Virus record (IMG/VR): IMGVR_UViG_3300025000_000272
Location: 1-35,546 of that record
DNA length: 35,546 bases
Reading direction: 5' to 3' (one strand)
Source of the DNA: a virus
The position numbers and the translations under genes are program-made. The notes below the pieces were generated by a model. The model saw nothing but the letters and a program-made list of their open reading frames with translations. It was not told the DNA's origin and searched no databases. This document shows positions 1 to 7,114 of the stretch, piece by piece; position 1 is the first letter of the stretch; each line of letters starts with the position of its first letter.

Positions 1-2
1 TT

Positions 3-36
3 AAAATGTACACCCCTCAAAACAAAATGTACATAA
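3..36 (+). repeat. Left-end transposase sites L1 and L2
   Basis: The 9-mer AAAATGTAC occurs at 3-11 and again at 24-32, with GTAC cores 21 bp apart, about two helical turns. L2 is followed by ATAA. The same core in inverted orientation occurs twice at the right edge with 22-bp spacing. By analogy with Mu attL/attR these are probably the sites bound by the N-terminal domain of the transposase. The binding role is inferred from position and symmetry. Confidence 0.75.
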
Positions 37-91
37 TATAATTTTGCCTAAAAATTGATTATCAAACACTTATAAATTTTGACCATAAAAC

Positions 92-118
92 GAATTGTAC
101 ATAAGTTTTAATTTTGCT
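92..118 (+). repeat. Left-end transposase site L3
   Basis: GAATTGTACATAA at 92-104 repeats the site core, and the following bases (TTTTAATTTTGCTT) also match the sequence after L2 (TATAATTTTGCCT), so L2 and L3 share about 27 bp. The GTAC core lies 68 bp from that of L2. Its variant AATTGTAC is the one seen in the inner right-end site. Three left and two right sites is similar in kind to Mu, where the left-end sites are unevenly spaced. Confidence 0.65.
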
Positions 119-546
119 TGAATTCATATTAAACAATTTAAACGGTTTATTTAAACACACAGGGCATAAGTTAAACTATATTGCTAATATAGCTAAAATG
201 CTTTAATTATAGGCGTTAAAGCTATATTGTAATTTACTGAAAACCTACTTTTGTAGCATAAAATTTAATAGTAAAACATAGAAGTATTTAAATGATATTT
301 TATGCAGTAATTTATTTACGGGCACTCTTACGGGCACTCTTACGGGCTCTCAAAATAAAGGAAACATACAAAGGTTAAAAGGGATATAATAACATTAAAT
401 GACTAAGAAAAGAGGTGATATATAATATAAGAAGGGGGTTAATACCAGTGTATAATTAATATTAAAATAGCATATATATAAGATATACAACGAATTAGCT
501 GCACAATAACTTGTTTATAAAAATAATATATATGTGTTATGGAAAC
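119..546. other. Non-coding left end with nested inverted repeats
   Basis: No gene is seen here. Visible structure: AATATAGCT at 186-194 pairs with AGCTATATT at 220-228, and inside it GCTTTAA (200-206) pairs with TTAAAGC (216-222). GCATAAAAT at 256-264 pairs with ATTTTATGC at 297-305. A tandem 12-bp repeat follows at 316-350. The rest (351-546) is very AT-rich, with no ORF or clear promoter. In Mu-like phages this zone carries transposition-enhancer or regulatory sites; that role is only inferred here. Confidence 0.5.
316..350 (+). repeat. Three tandem 12-bp repeats
   Basis: TTACGGGCACTC is present twice back to back (316-327, 328-339), followed by a third diverged copy, TTACGGGCTCT (340-350). 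They stand out as GC-richer sequence in the AT-rich left end and do not lie in a gene. A protein-binding array is plausible, with the period close to 1.15 helical turns; the binding protein is unknown. Confidence 0.8.
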
Positions 547-960
547 TTAACCTTTAAGTTTGAGGTATTTTTCAAGCAATAAATCGTATGCTTTTTTACA
601 CTCCTCTAAATCCTTTCTAACTATCCTGCAATGCTCCTTTAGTATATTGATTGTTTCTTCCTTTGATCGTAATGTACGTTCAAGTGGAGATAATTCTGTA
701 TCTATATTTGAAGGCTCTTCAACAATATCTGTTTTGTAATCATAATCATATTTATTTTTTAACATATTCCCCTTTCCTGTAAGAAGCCAATTGGCATCAA
801 TTAAGTCGCATTTAGACATAATTATGTCAATGTCTATAGTATTTCTTTTTTTCCACGTGGCAACTGTATTGGGTTTAATTCCCAGGAAATCAGCTAACTC
901 TTTATCGAATTTAATATTCAAGTGCTCTTTTAATTTGTTAATTATCAAAGTTATATCCAT
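547..960 (-). CDS. CI-like phage repressor (HTH, no peptidase domain)
   Basis: Predicted lysogeny repressor of 137 aa. Residues 4-65 look like the bacteriophage CI-repressor helix-turn-helix domain: an ELADFLGIKPNTVATWKKR helix-turn-helix followed by the family's typical ending ANWLLTGKGNM (56-66). The C-terminal 50 residues form a charged, leucine-containing coiled coil, presumably for oligomerisation. There is no LexA/CI S24 peptidase domain, so SOS self-cleavage is not expected. The frame stays open to an ATG at 1020, but the extra 20 residues are encoded by a 30-bp tandem operator-like repeat (they read MTFCD twice). I therefore prefer the ATG at 960. It is divergent from the early operon, the classic switch arrangement. 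Confidence 0.8.
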   Translation of the reverse strand: MDITLIINKLKEHLNIKFDKELADFLGIKPNTVATWKKRNTIDIDIIMSKCDLIDANWLLTGKGNMLKNKYDYDYKTDIVEEPSNIDTELSPLERTLRSKEETINILKEHCRIVRKDLEECKKAYDLLLEKYLKLKG

Positions 961-975
961 GTTTTTAAAATAAAT

Positions 976-1020
976 GTCGCAAAATGTCATTATAAATTTT
1001 GAAAAGTCGCAAAATGTCAT
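976..1020. promoter_or_regulatory. Two operator-like direct repeats in the switch region
   Basis: GTCGCAAAATGTCAT occurs at 976-990 and again, identical, at 1006-1020, exactly 30 bp apart. The second copy fills the spacer of the predicted early promoter. The repeats lie between the repressor start and the early operon, so they are the best candidates for repressor operators. Their core AAAATGT is also part of the end-binding site AAAATGTAC. Confidence 0.7.
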
Positions 1021-1028
1021 TTAATTTG
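998..1028 (+). promoter_or_regulatory. Predicted early promoter (Bacteroidota type)
   Basis: TTTG at 998-1001, a spacer of exactly 19 bp, then TTAATTTG at 1021-1028, which differs from the consensus TAnnTTTG at one position. Transcription would start near 1035, giving a leader of about 30 nt before the ATG at 1064. The operator-like copy 1006-1020 lies wholly within the spacer, so a bound repressor would block RNA polymerase. Confidence 0.6.
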
Positions 1029-1046
1029 TCTTAATAAAAAGACTAA

Positions 1047-1054
1047 CAAAAGTA
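1047..1054 (-). promoter_or_regulatory. Possible -7 box for the repressor promoter
   Basis: On the minus strand these bases read TACTTTTG, a full match to the Bacteroidota -7 consensus TAnnTTTG. TTTG-like elements upstream occur at spacings of about 16 or 21 bp rather than the ideal 19. The transcript would run leftward across the two operator-like repeats into the repressor. Confidence 0.35.
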
Positions 1055-1063
1055 AATCAAAAA

Positions 1064-1273
1064 ATGAATACAAAACAAATTTTAATTAAAAAGGAAGTGG
1101 GCGACATAAAAGAAGTATCAAAAATAATGGGAATTTCCAGTGATTATACGCTAAAGATATTAAACAGACCAACCGCAAAACTTCATCATACAGCAATCAA
1201 TATTTTAAAAAAAATAATTGAAGCACGAGAGAAACTATACGAGGAAGTTAAGAACGAGATAGTAAATCAATAA
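1064..1273 (+). CDS. Small early DNA-binding protein (HTH-like)
   Basis: A 69-aa basic protein and the first gene of the early operon. Residues 15-38 (KEVSKIMGISSDYTLKILNR) resemble a helix-turn-helix, followed by a long charged helix. By position directly after the repressor and before the transposase it could be the counterpart of Mu Ner, the Cro-like early regulator, but I do not recognise the family itself. It is followed after 2 bp by the next gene. Confidence 0.6.
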   Translation: MNTKQILIKKEVGDIKEVSKIMGISSDYTLKILNRPTAKLHHTAINILKKIIEAREKLYEEVKNEIVNQ

Positions 1274-1275
1274 TT

Positions 1276-1545
1276 ATGATATCTGCATTTGAAATTTACG
1301 ATAATGTTTTATGTGTTAAAGCCGGGTGGCTTATAAGTGAAGGAATAATGACTAAACCCATCTATGATGCAGAAAGCAGAAAAAGATTGCTCCATATTTT
1401 AAGAAGGGGAGGTAATTCTCATCCAGCTTTAGTTTGGTATGATAGTATACCCTTGCGTTTCAAGGAGAAAATAATAGAAAAAATAGGAGGAGACCCTAAT
1501 AAGATATTTGAATTTGACGAATTAAAAAAGACTAAAAACCCATAA
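1276..1545 (+). CDS. Stand-alone copy of the transposase N-terminal domain
   Basis: An 89-aa protein whose residues 10-74 closely match the first 72 residues of the transposase that follows. Both share AGWLISEGI, PAL..YDSIP and FK.KIIEKIG.DP. In Bacteroidota Mu-like transposases this segment precedes the catalytic core and probably binds the element ends. The gene is in the same reading frame as the transposase and is separated from it only by the TAA at 1543-1545, so stop-codon readthrough would yield a 748-residue protein with two end-binding domains. As a separate protein it could compete with the transposase for its sites. ATG start at 1276 is unambiguous. Confidence 0.8.
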   Translation: MISAFEIYDNVLCVKAGWLISEGIMTKPIYDAESRKRLLHILRRGGNSHPALVWYDSIPLRFKEKIIEKIGGDPNKIFEFDELKKTKNP

Positions 1546-3522
1546 TTGGAATACTGCAATAACATATTATGCATTGAAGCTGGCTGGCTTATATCAGAAG
1601 GAATTGTAACAAAGTCTAATTATGATAATTTGTTAAGTCGTGGGTGGATAAAAAGAGAACGAAGGCCATCTAAGCATAAACCCGCACTAATATCATACGA
1701 CAGCATCCCTCAACAATTTAAAAACAAAATCATTGAAAAAATTGGTGATCCATACAAAGTTAGTCAGGAAAGCAACCTGAAAGAACATATTAAGCCGGAC
1801 ATGGAGGCTATGGAATATTTCACCACATATCAACTTGATGATGGCCGGTTCCTGCCAGAAGAAAGCACAAAAGAATATCACAATAACGTAATTATACTAA
1901 ATGCGGTTCATGCGATTATAACCAAGCGTATAGCCAAGAGACGTAATTTAGGTGGAAACACCACCGAGATGTGGGAGCACTTAATCAAGTCCATCGCCGA
2001 AATAAAAGGGCATGGAGTTGAGCAAATAAACCATACGCTTCCAACAAACATCAGGCGATTTAAAGACAGGTATAACTTATACCTGAAGGAAGGATACGCT
2101 TCAATAATTCATAAAGGCTTCCATAACAATAACAGCCGAAAAGTTAACGATGACATAGTGCAAGTGCTTATGTCGATTAGTGCAATGCCCAACAGGCACT
2201 TTAATACAACTGTTGCTGAATATTACAACCAATTTGTTAACGGACAAATTGATTTATTCAACGAAAACACAGGTGAGCTGTATGATGCCAATAAATTTAA
2301 GGACAAAAACGGCAATCCAATTGAAATTAGCGAAGCAACAGTATGGAATGTGCTCAACAATCTAAAAAACAAACAGGAGCTTCAAAAAGTACGTAAATCG
2401 GCCATTGATTTTAAAACCAGGTCAATGCCACACAACCACAGACACCGTCCACAGTACTCACTAAGCAAAATAAGCATGGATGACCGCGATCTTCCGCGTA
2501 AAGCTAAGGATGGTACCTGGATAAGTGCATACTATGCATACGATGTAATGAGCGAATGCTTCATTGGCTGGACACACGGCAAGGAGAAAAACACCGAAAT
2601 GGTTTACGATTGTTTCCGTAACATGTATCTAAACTTGTCATCAAATGATTTGCCCTGGCCAGCCGAGGTTGAAGTTGAAAACCACCTGATGAAACAAATA
2701 AGTGATAAGCTACATGCTATGTTTGGGTTTGTAAGGTTTTGCAACCCGCAAAACTCGAGAGAAAAAAGAGCAGAGCATGCCATTAAATCGAAAAAATATA
2801 CCGACGAAAAGAAATACCAGCCAAACATTGGCCGCTGGCATAGCAAACATGATGCCTACCAAACAAACCAGGACTATACCCAAAACCTAACCACTGCGCA
2901 ACTTATTGCCGATGACATTGAGAGTATAAGACGATACAACAATGCCCCGCACAGCATACATAAAGATAAATCACGCTGGCAGGTATTGCTCGAAAACCTC
3001 AATCCTGAACTCATTAAACCACAAGAGAGAATATTATTCCGACACATTGGTAACCGCACACAAACAAGTGTAAGAAACAACGACTTCGTGCGAGTTCAGT
3101 ATGCCGATTATGCAATAGACACTATGAACATAATGGCAAGAATGAAACCCAATAATTATACAGTTGATGCATACTGGTTGCCAGACACTAATGAAACTAT
3201 AAGAAAAGTTTACCTGTACCAGGATGATAACTTCTTGTGCTCAGCAACCAAATACGAAACATATAACGAAGCACAGGCAGAGCGAACGGAAAAGGATGAA
3301 ATGATACGTATTGAGCAAGCTAAACGACAAACATCTGCACGTAAATCAGTTAAAGATGGCCTGGCAAAGAAAGTGGTACCTATTGGGATATTGCCGAAAA
3401 CAGACTATTCATCTGTTGAAGCTAATGCAATTGAAACTATACCAAATAATAACGCCAGAACCGGATTTGAAGTTGATGGAGACGATGATTACTACACACA
3501 ACGCGCTTTAAATGACTTTTAA
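1546..3522 (+). CDS. Mu-type DDE transposase
   Basis: DDE recombinase (MuA equivalent) that inserts and replicates the phage by transposition. The product is 658 aa, normal for the Bacteroidota branch. Order: putative end-binding domain (about 6-72), helical linker, integrase-like core (about 305-430), Mu-transposase C-terminal beta-barrel (about 500-580) and a charged tail. In the core, D312, D313 and D315 supply the first catalytic Asp. The position usually DN reads VEN (E378-N379), and the last acid lies in SREKRAEH (E406 or E410). The Glu at the second catalytic position is notable; I believe relatives share it, but I cannot check. The start is TTG immediately after the preceding stop. 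The first ATG is at about residue 84, beyond the end-binding domain, so TTG initiation or readthrough is required for a full protein. Confidence 0.9.
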   Translation: MEYCNNILCIEAGWLISEGIVTKSNYDNLLSRGWIKRERRPSKHKPALISYDSIPQQFKNKIIEKIGDPYKVSQESNLKEHIKPDMEAMEYFTTYQLDDGRFLPEESTKEYHNNVIILNAVHAIITKRIAKRRNLGGNTTEMWEHLIKSIAEIKGHGVEQINHTLPTNIRRFKDRYNLYLKEGYASIIHKGFHNNNSRKVNDDIVQVLMSISAMPNRHFNTTVAEYYNQFVNGQIDLFNENTGELYDANKFKDKNGNPIEISEATVWNVLNNLKNKQELQKVRKSAIDFKTRSMPHNHRHRPQYSLSKISMDDRDLPRKAKDGTWISAYYAYDVMSECFIGWTHGKEKNTEMVYDCFRNMYLNLSSNDLPWPAEVEVENHLMKQISDKLHAMFGFVRFCNPQNSREKRAEHAIKSKKYTDEKKYQPNIGRWHSKHDAYQTNQDYTQNLTTAQLIADDIESIRRYNNAPHSIHKDKSRWQVLLENLNPELIKPQERILFRHIGNRTQTSVRNNDFVRVQYADYAIDTMNIMARMKPNNYTVDAYWLPDTNETIRKVYLYQDDNFLCSATKYETYNEAQAERTEKDEMIRIEQAKRQTSARKSVKDGLAKKVVPIGILPKTDYSSVEANAIETIPNNNARTGFEVDGDDDYYTQRALNDF

Positions 3523-3561
3523 ATAAAAATTATCTCGATTATTAATTAATAAATATGAATT

Positions 3562-4434
3562 ATGATTACACAAGAAGGTAAAACTAAAATTGTTCTGGCC
3601 ATAAAGGCCAATGAACCAAATTATGCAAGTGCATCAAAGTTCGCGGTTGCACTTGACATAAACCCGGCGCAATTAAGCCGGATTAAGAAAGGCGATACCG
3701 ACAATGTATTATCTGATGCCAAGTGGATTAGCATAGCCCGCAAGCTGGCAGTTGAATTAGGCAGCAAGGCTGAATTAAAAACAGCCAATACCCCGGTATT
3801 TCAATTTATAACTACACAGTTGGCAGCTTGCCAGGAAAATGCAATGAGCGGTTTGCTTTGCGATATTGCGGATATAGGAAAGACTTATGCCGCAAGGTAT
3901 TACGCACGCACGCACAAAAATGCGGTTTATATTGATTGCAGCCAATGCAAAACCAAGCAGAAACTTGTAAGAACAATGTCAAAGGAACTGGGCCTTAATA
4001 ATTCAGGCAAATATGTTGATGTGTACGAAGATTTGGTTTATTATATAAAAACAATTCCAAACCCGGTAATTATACTTGACGAAGCCGGTGATCTTGACTA
4101 TTCCGCTTTTCTCGAATTAAAAGCAATGTGGAATGCTACTGAACATTCATGTGGCTGGTACATGATGGGTGCCGATGGCCTAAAAGCTAAAATTGATGGC
4201 AATATTGGACGTAAAAAAGTAGGTTATACCGAAATATTCAGCCGGTACGGAAACCGTTATCAGAAGATAACTCCTGCAGGCGATGGTGAAGACAAAGAGT
4301 TTGCCAAACACCAAACCGCCATGATAGGCAAGGTGAATGGTGTAACCGATATCCAGGCATTGTATGCGAAAACGCAGGGTTCGTTACGTAGAATTTACAT
4401 TGAACTTCAAAAACAAAAACAACTTGCGCTATGA
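3562..4434 (+). CDS. MuB-like transposition target ATPase
   Basis: A 290-aa AAA+ ATPase that would deliver target DNA to the transposase and give target immunity. An N-terminal helix-turn-helix (about 15-50, with INPAQLSRIKKGD) precedes the ATPase domain, as in MuB. Walker A is degenerate: DIADIGKT ending at T108 keeps the GKT (106-108), but the glycines at the first and fourth positions of GxxGxGKT are Asp. Walker B is intact (VIILDEAGD, D173-E174). It lies directly after the transposase gene, the order seen in Mu. The stop overlaps the next start (ATGA). Confidence 0.88.
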   Translation: MITQEGKTKIVLAIKANEPNYASASKFAVALDINPAQLSRIKKGDTDNVLSDAKWISIARKLAVELGSKAELKTANTPVFQFITTQLAACQENAMSGLLCDIADIGKTYAARYYARTHKNAVYIDCSQCKTKQKLVRTMSKELGLNNSGKYVDVYEDLVYYIKTIPNPVIILDEAGDLDYSAFLELKAMWNATEHSCGWYMMGADGLKAKIDGNIGRKKVGYTEIFSRYGNRYQKITPAGDGEDKEFAKHQTAMIGKVNGVTDIQALYAKTQGSLRRIYIELQKQKQLAL

Positions 4435-4727
4435 GAGCTTTATACGGACATCAAATTAAGGGTGAAACCTGTAAGTATGTTGTAATATATGATCGTTACC
4501 ACGAAGTTGGCGATAATATAAGCATGAAGCATTACACCATATTGGCAGAAAGGCAAGTGACCGATTTTGAACGCAAGGAAATAGTACTTGCTATGAAAAA
4601 CGGATATCGCATTTATCGTTACGATTCAATTGAACACCTGGTTGATGATGAACTAAGATGCTTAGTGATAACTCCACAGGAAGTGGTCGAAAATTTTAAA
4701 ACAAATGAGCAGAGCCGTATCAGTTAG
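4431..4727 (+). CDS. Hypothetical early protein
   Basis: A 98-aa protein that I do not recognise. It is mixed alpha/beta by composition, with a tyrosine-rich central part and no membrane segment or signal. It is translationally coupled at both ends: its ATG overlaps the MuB-like stop by 4 bp, and its last 23 bp overlap the next gene. The position between two ATPases suggests a role in early DNA transactions, but nothing in the sequence shows it. Confidence 0.7.
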   Translation: MRALYGHQIKGETCKYVVIYDRYHEVGDNISMKHYTILAERQVTDFERKEIVLAMKNGYRIYRYDSIEHLVDDELRCLVITPQEVVENFKTNEQSRIS

Positions 4728-5319
4728 TCAGTTATATAACGCTAATCATTATCCTATGTCGTTTTCGGAGCAATGGTTTAACCTTATGGGAAACCCTCAG
4801 CGCACCGGGTCAATAATTATCTGGGGCAATTCCGGGAATGGCAAAACAAGATTTGCTTTGCAATTGGCGAAATACCTTTGCGAGTTTGGCAGGGTTGGTT
4901 ATAATGCCCTGGAGGAAGGCGCAAGTTTATCAATGAAAAAAGCATTTATCGAGACCGGTATGCAGGATGTGAAGCGCAAAATAGTGCTGTTGGATAAGGA
5001 ACCGATAGTAGATCTATTTACGCGCCTTGAAAAAAGAAAATCACCGGACTTCATATTCATTGACAGCCTTCAATATTCAGGGATGAATTATAAGCAATAC
5101 CAGGCATTAGTGAACGAATTCAGAACTAAATTATTTGTATTGGTCAGCCATGCCGATGGTAAACATCCGGCAGGAAGAGTAGCAAAAAGCATCCGTTTTG
5201 ACGCTAACGTGAAAATTTATGTTGAAGGCTACAGAGCTTATGCAGCCAGCAGGTATGGAGGTACAGGAGAGCCTTATACCATATGGGACAAAGGGGCTAT
5301 TGATTATTATGGATTTTAA
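4705..5319 (+). CDS. RecA-like P-loop ATPase
   Basis: A 204-aa ATPase with a clean Walker A (GNSGNGKT, residues 41-48) and a Walker B strand (DFIFIDS, 115-121). The layout resembles the RecA/RadA/DnaB-type ATPase core. E70 and E71 after the second strand could serve as catalytic glutamates. The C-terminus (from about 145) contains SHADGKHPAGR and a glycine/tyrosine-rich tail, as seen in phage ATPases related to RadA. The exact role (recombination, helicase loading) is unknown. It is a second ATPase beside the MuB-like one, which is not part of the Mu plan. Confidence 0.75.
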   Translation: MSRAVSVSQLYNANHYPMSFSEQWFNLMGNPQRTGSIIIWGNSGNGKTRFALQLAKYLCEFGRVGYNALEEGASLSMKKAFIETGMQDVKRKIVLLDKEPIVDLFTRLEKRKSPDFIFIDSLQYSGMNYKQYQALVNEFRTKLFVLVSHADGKHPAGRVAKSIRFDANVKIYVEGYRAYAASRYGGTGEPYTIWDKGAIDYYGF

Positions 5320-5329
5320 AACTACTAAA

Positions 5330-5755
5330 ATGGACATAAAAGAAAAAAGAATAATTGTTCACCGCTTACTCTGGAAACTGGGAGCGGTTGAAAATAAAGC
5401 AGACCTCCTGGAAGCTTATGGGGCAAAGAGTACCACAGAGCTGACCGATAAGCAAATTGATGATCTTATATACCGGTTAAAACTTGGCCTGCTAAGCCGC
5501 ACCGAGGCACCAAAAGAGCTACGCACCTGGCGAAGCAATGCGCTGACATTACTCAATAAATGCGGTGTATATGCAACCAATAGCGACTGGAGCTCAGTTA
5601 ACCGCTTTATGCTTGACAAGCGTATTTGCGGCAAGCTATTATATGAACTAACGGTTGATGAATTGAAGGTATTGAGCAGGAAGCTTCGCTCCATTGCCGA
5701 AAAAAAGGAAACCAACGACAAACACACAATGCTAAACTCTATAAACTTGAACTAA
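5330..5755 (+). CDS. gp16/GemA-like early regulatory protein
   Basis: A 141-aa protein with the layout of the Mu gp16 (GemA) family: an N-terminal helical part with a STTELTDKQIDDLIYRL motif (about 34-50) and a C-terminal part ending in ELTVDELKVLSRKLRSI (about 112-128). In Mu, GemA modulates host gene expression and DNA topology; the function here is inferred from the family. Two starts are possible: ATG 5309, overlapping the previous gene by 11 bp, and ATG 5330, 10 bp after it. The similarity begins with the second, which I use. The stop overlaps the next ATG (TAATG). Confidence 0.65.
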   Translation: MDIKEKRIIVHRLLWKLGAVENKADLLEAYGAKSTTELTDKQIDDLIYRLKLGLLSRTEAPKELRTWRSNALTLLNKCGVYATNSDWSSVNRFMLDKRICGKLLYELTVDELKVLSRKLRSIAEKKETNDKHTMLNSINLN

Positions 5756-5970
5756 TGGAAAAGAAGTATCAATTTGACAGCACAGAAATTTGTAAAAACT
5801 GTAAAGGCGAAGGAGAAATTATTACTCCGGGCATACATATAGGGCATGGCAAATTTTCTGAGCCGGAAGTAAACTTGTGCAACGTGTGTAATGGAAGCGG
5901 CATGGTTTCTATACATAAAGAAATTAATGTTTTTATCAAACCAAAACAGCCCAAGCCTTATGACAGATAA
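5755..5970 (+). CDS. Small zinc-finger protein, DnaJ CXXCXGXG type
   Basis: A 71-aa protein with two CxxCxGxG motifs, CKNCKGEG at C13/C16 and CNVCNGSG at C42/C45. Four cysteines in this arrangement form one zinc site in the DnaJ cysteine-rich domain. There is no J domain, so it is not a DnaJ chaperone. Stand-alone proteins of this kind are frequent in phages, and their roles are mostly unknown. It is coupled by a 1-bp overlap to the gene before and by 11 bp to the gene after. Confidence 0.7.
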   Translation: MEKKYQFDSTEICKNCKGEGEIITPGIHIGHGKFSEPEVNLCNVCNGSGMVSIHKEINVFIKPKQPKPYDR

Positions 5971-6334
5971 CAAAACATTTAAAGAAACAAAACGGCTGAT
6001 TGACCGAAAATATAAGCTTGAAAGCTGGCTGTTAAGCCACGGCTTAGATCACCCGGACAGGTACCAGAACCTTATTGATTTAAAAGATGTGAAAAACAAA
6101 ATTGAGCAATTGAATGCAAAGGAAACAACGGATGCTAAACAAGTTACACATTGGCTAAATCGCAGAAACAACCTTGAGCTTTGGCTTAACAAAAACAGTT
6201 CTGATCATCCGGACTGGGATCAGAACCTTCGTGATTTGAATATTGCCAAATACAAGGTTGAACAAATGCAGGAACGCGAACACCGCACCCCGGTGAATGT
6301 TACTGAAACATACACTTTACCACGTAAATATTAA
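5960..6334 (+). CDS. Hypothetical protein with a 40-residue internal duplication
   Basis: A 124-aa, charged and probably all-helical protein. It contains two copies of a roughly 40-residue unit (about 16-55 and 68-107). Each has a LE.WL helix, a DHPD turn, a QNL.DL helix and a K..EQ helix. I chose ATG 5960, which overlaps the previous gene by 11 bp; an in-frame start at 5891 would overlap by 80 bp and add a segment unlike the repeats. The family is not recognised. Confidence 0.65.
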   Translation: MTDNKTFKETKRLIDRKYKLESWLLSHGLDHPDRYQNLIDLKDVKNKIEQLNAKETTDAKQVTHWLNRRNNLELWLNKNSSDHPDWDQNLRDLNIAKYKVEQMQEREHRTPVNVTETYTLPRKY

Positions 6335-6353
6335 TTTTTAAACAAACAGAAAA

Positions 6354-7049
6354 ATGGAAACAACTGCAAAAAAAGCAAATGAGCTTACAAGCCAGGAGTT
6401 AAAGGCCCTACTGGCAGAAAGAGAAAAAGCTGAAAAGCTTGAGAAGAAAAAAGCACGAGAAGATTACGAAAGCACTCGTGATGATCTCATTGAAATGGTG
6501 ATGATAAAAGCAAAACGCATGGAAGCCGAGTTAAAAGACTTCAAGTCATTTGTGCTGAATAAACTGGAAGGATTTCGTGATATGGCCAATAATTATGGCG
6601 ATATAAGAAGCAATAGCAAGGGTGGCTTTTCGTTGCGCCACAGTTTGTCGCAGGAAATGGTGAGGCTTGACCGAAACATTAACACGGAATATGACGAACG
6701 TGCATCGCAAGCGGAAGCCTTGCTAAAAGACTTTCTTGAAGATCAGGTGAAAAAGCGCGACCTGGCAACATTCAGAACTATTACCGCACTATTATCGCGT
6801 AATAAAGCCGGTGATTTTACCCCCGGCCAAATTGGTGCACTCTTAAAAATTCGTGACAATTACGAAGACAGCCGGTGGCAGAAAGCAATGCAACTGTTTG
6901 AGGAAAGTTACCGGGTTAGGGATATAAGTTATTCCGTATCGTTTTTTAGAAAAGATACACTGGGCAAAGATGTGGCTATTATATTATCAATGGCATCGCT
7001 CCCGGTTGAACTGGAAGACATTGAAACTAAAGTGAAAGAAGATAAATAG
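6354..7049 (+). CDS. DUF3164-like transposable-phage protein
   Basis: A 231-aa, highly charged protein. An N-terminal coiled coil (about 10-50) is followed by a helical domain. Such DUF3164 proteins are regularly found in the early region of Mu-like phages, between the transposition genes and gp16 or late regulators; their biochemical role is unknown. Recognition rests on length, the helical charged layout, the GFSLRHSL motif near residue 92 and position. It is followed by a hairpin at 7057-7083. Confidence 0.7.
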   Translation: METTAKKANELTSQELKALLAEREKAEKLEKKKAREDYESTRDDLIEMVMIKAKRMEAELKDFKSFVLNKLEGFRDMANNYGDIRSNSKGGFSLRHSLSQEMVRLDRNINTEYDERASQAEALLKDFLEDQVKKRDLATFRTITALLSRNKAGDFTPGQIGALLKIRDNYEDSRWQKAMQLFEESYRVRDISYSVSFFRKDTLGKDVAIILSMASLPVELEDIETKVKEDK

Positions 7050-7056
7050 TAATTAT

Positions 7057-7083
7057 TAGCGGCTTCTCTTGCGGGAGTCGCTA
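7057..7083 (+). terminator. Stem-loop after the DUF3164-like gene
   Basis: TAGCGGCTTCTC pairs with GGGAGTCGCTA around a TTGC loop, with a stem of about 10 bp including a G-T pair. It lies 8 bp after the stop at 7049. No T-run follows, so strong intrinsic termination is doubtful. It may protect the upstream mRNA or attenuate readthrough into the next gene. Confidence 0.45.
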
Positions 7084-7114
7084 AACTTTAAATCATAAAC
7101 TAAAACTAAAATAA

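Noticed and set aside
316-350. CRISPR array
   Set aside because: The three 12-bp units are directly adjacent with no spacers and are far too short.
961-1020. Longer repressor start at 1020
   Set aside because: The added residues are encoded by two identical operator-like repeats and read MTFCD twice; the conserved HTH domain begins right after the ATG at 960.
5219-5329. Longer start for the gp16-like gene
   Set aside because: It would overlap the ATPase gene by 100 bp; similarity to the family starts at the later ATG.
7057-7083. Strong intrinsic terminator
   Set aside because: There is a stem but no T-run, and genes in the same direction continue right after; kept only as a weak stem-loop.
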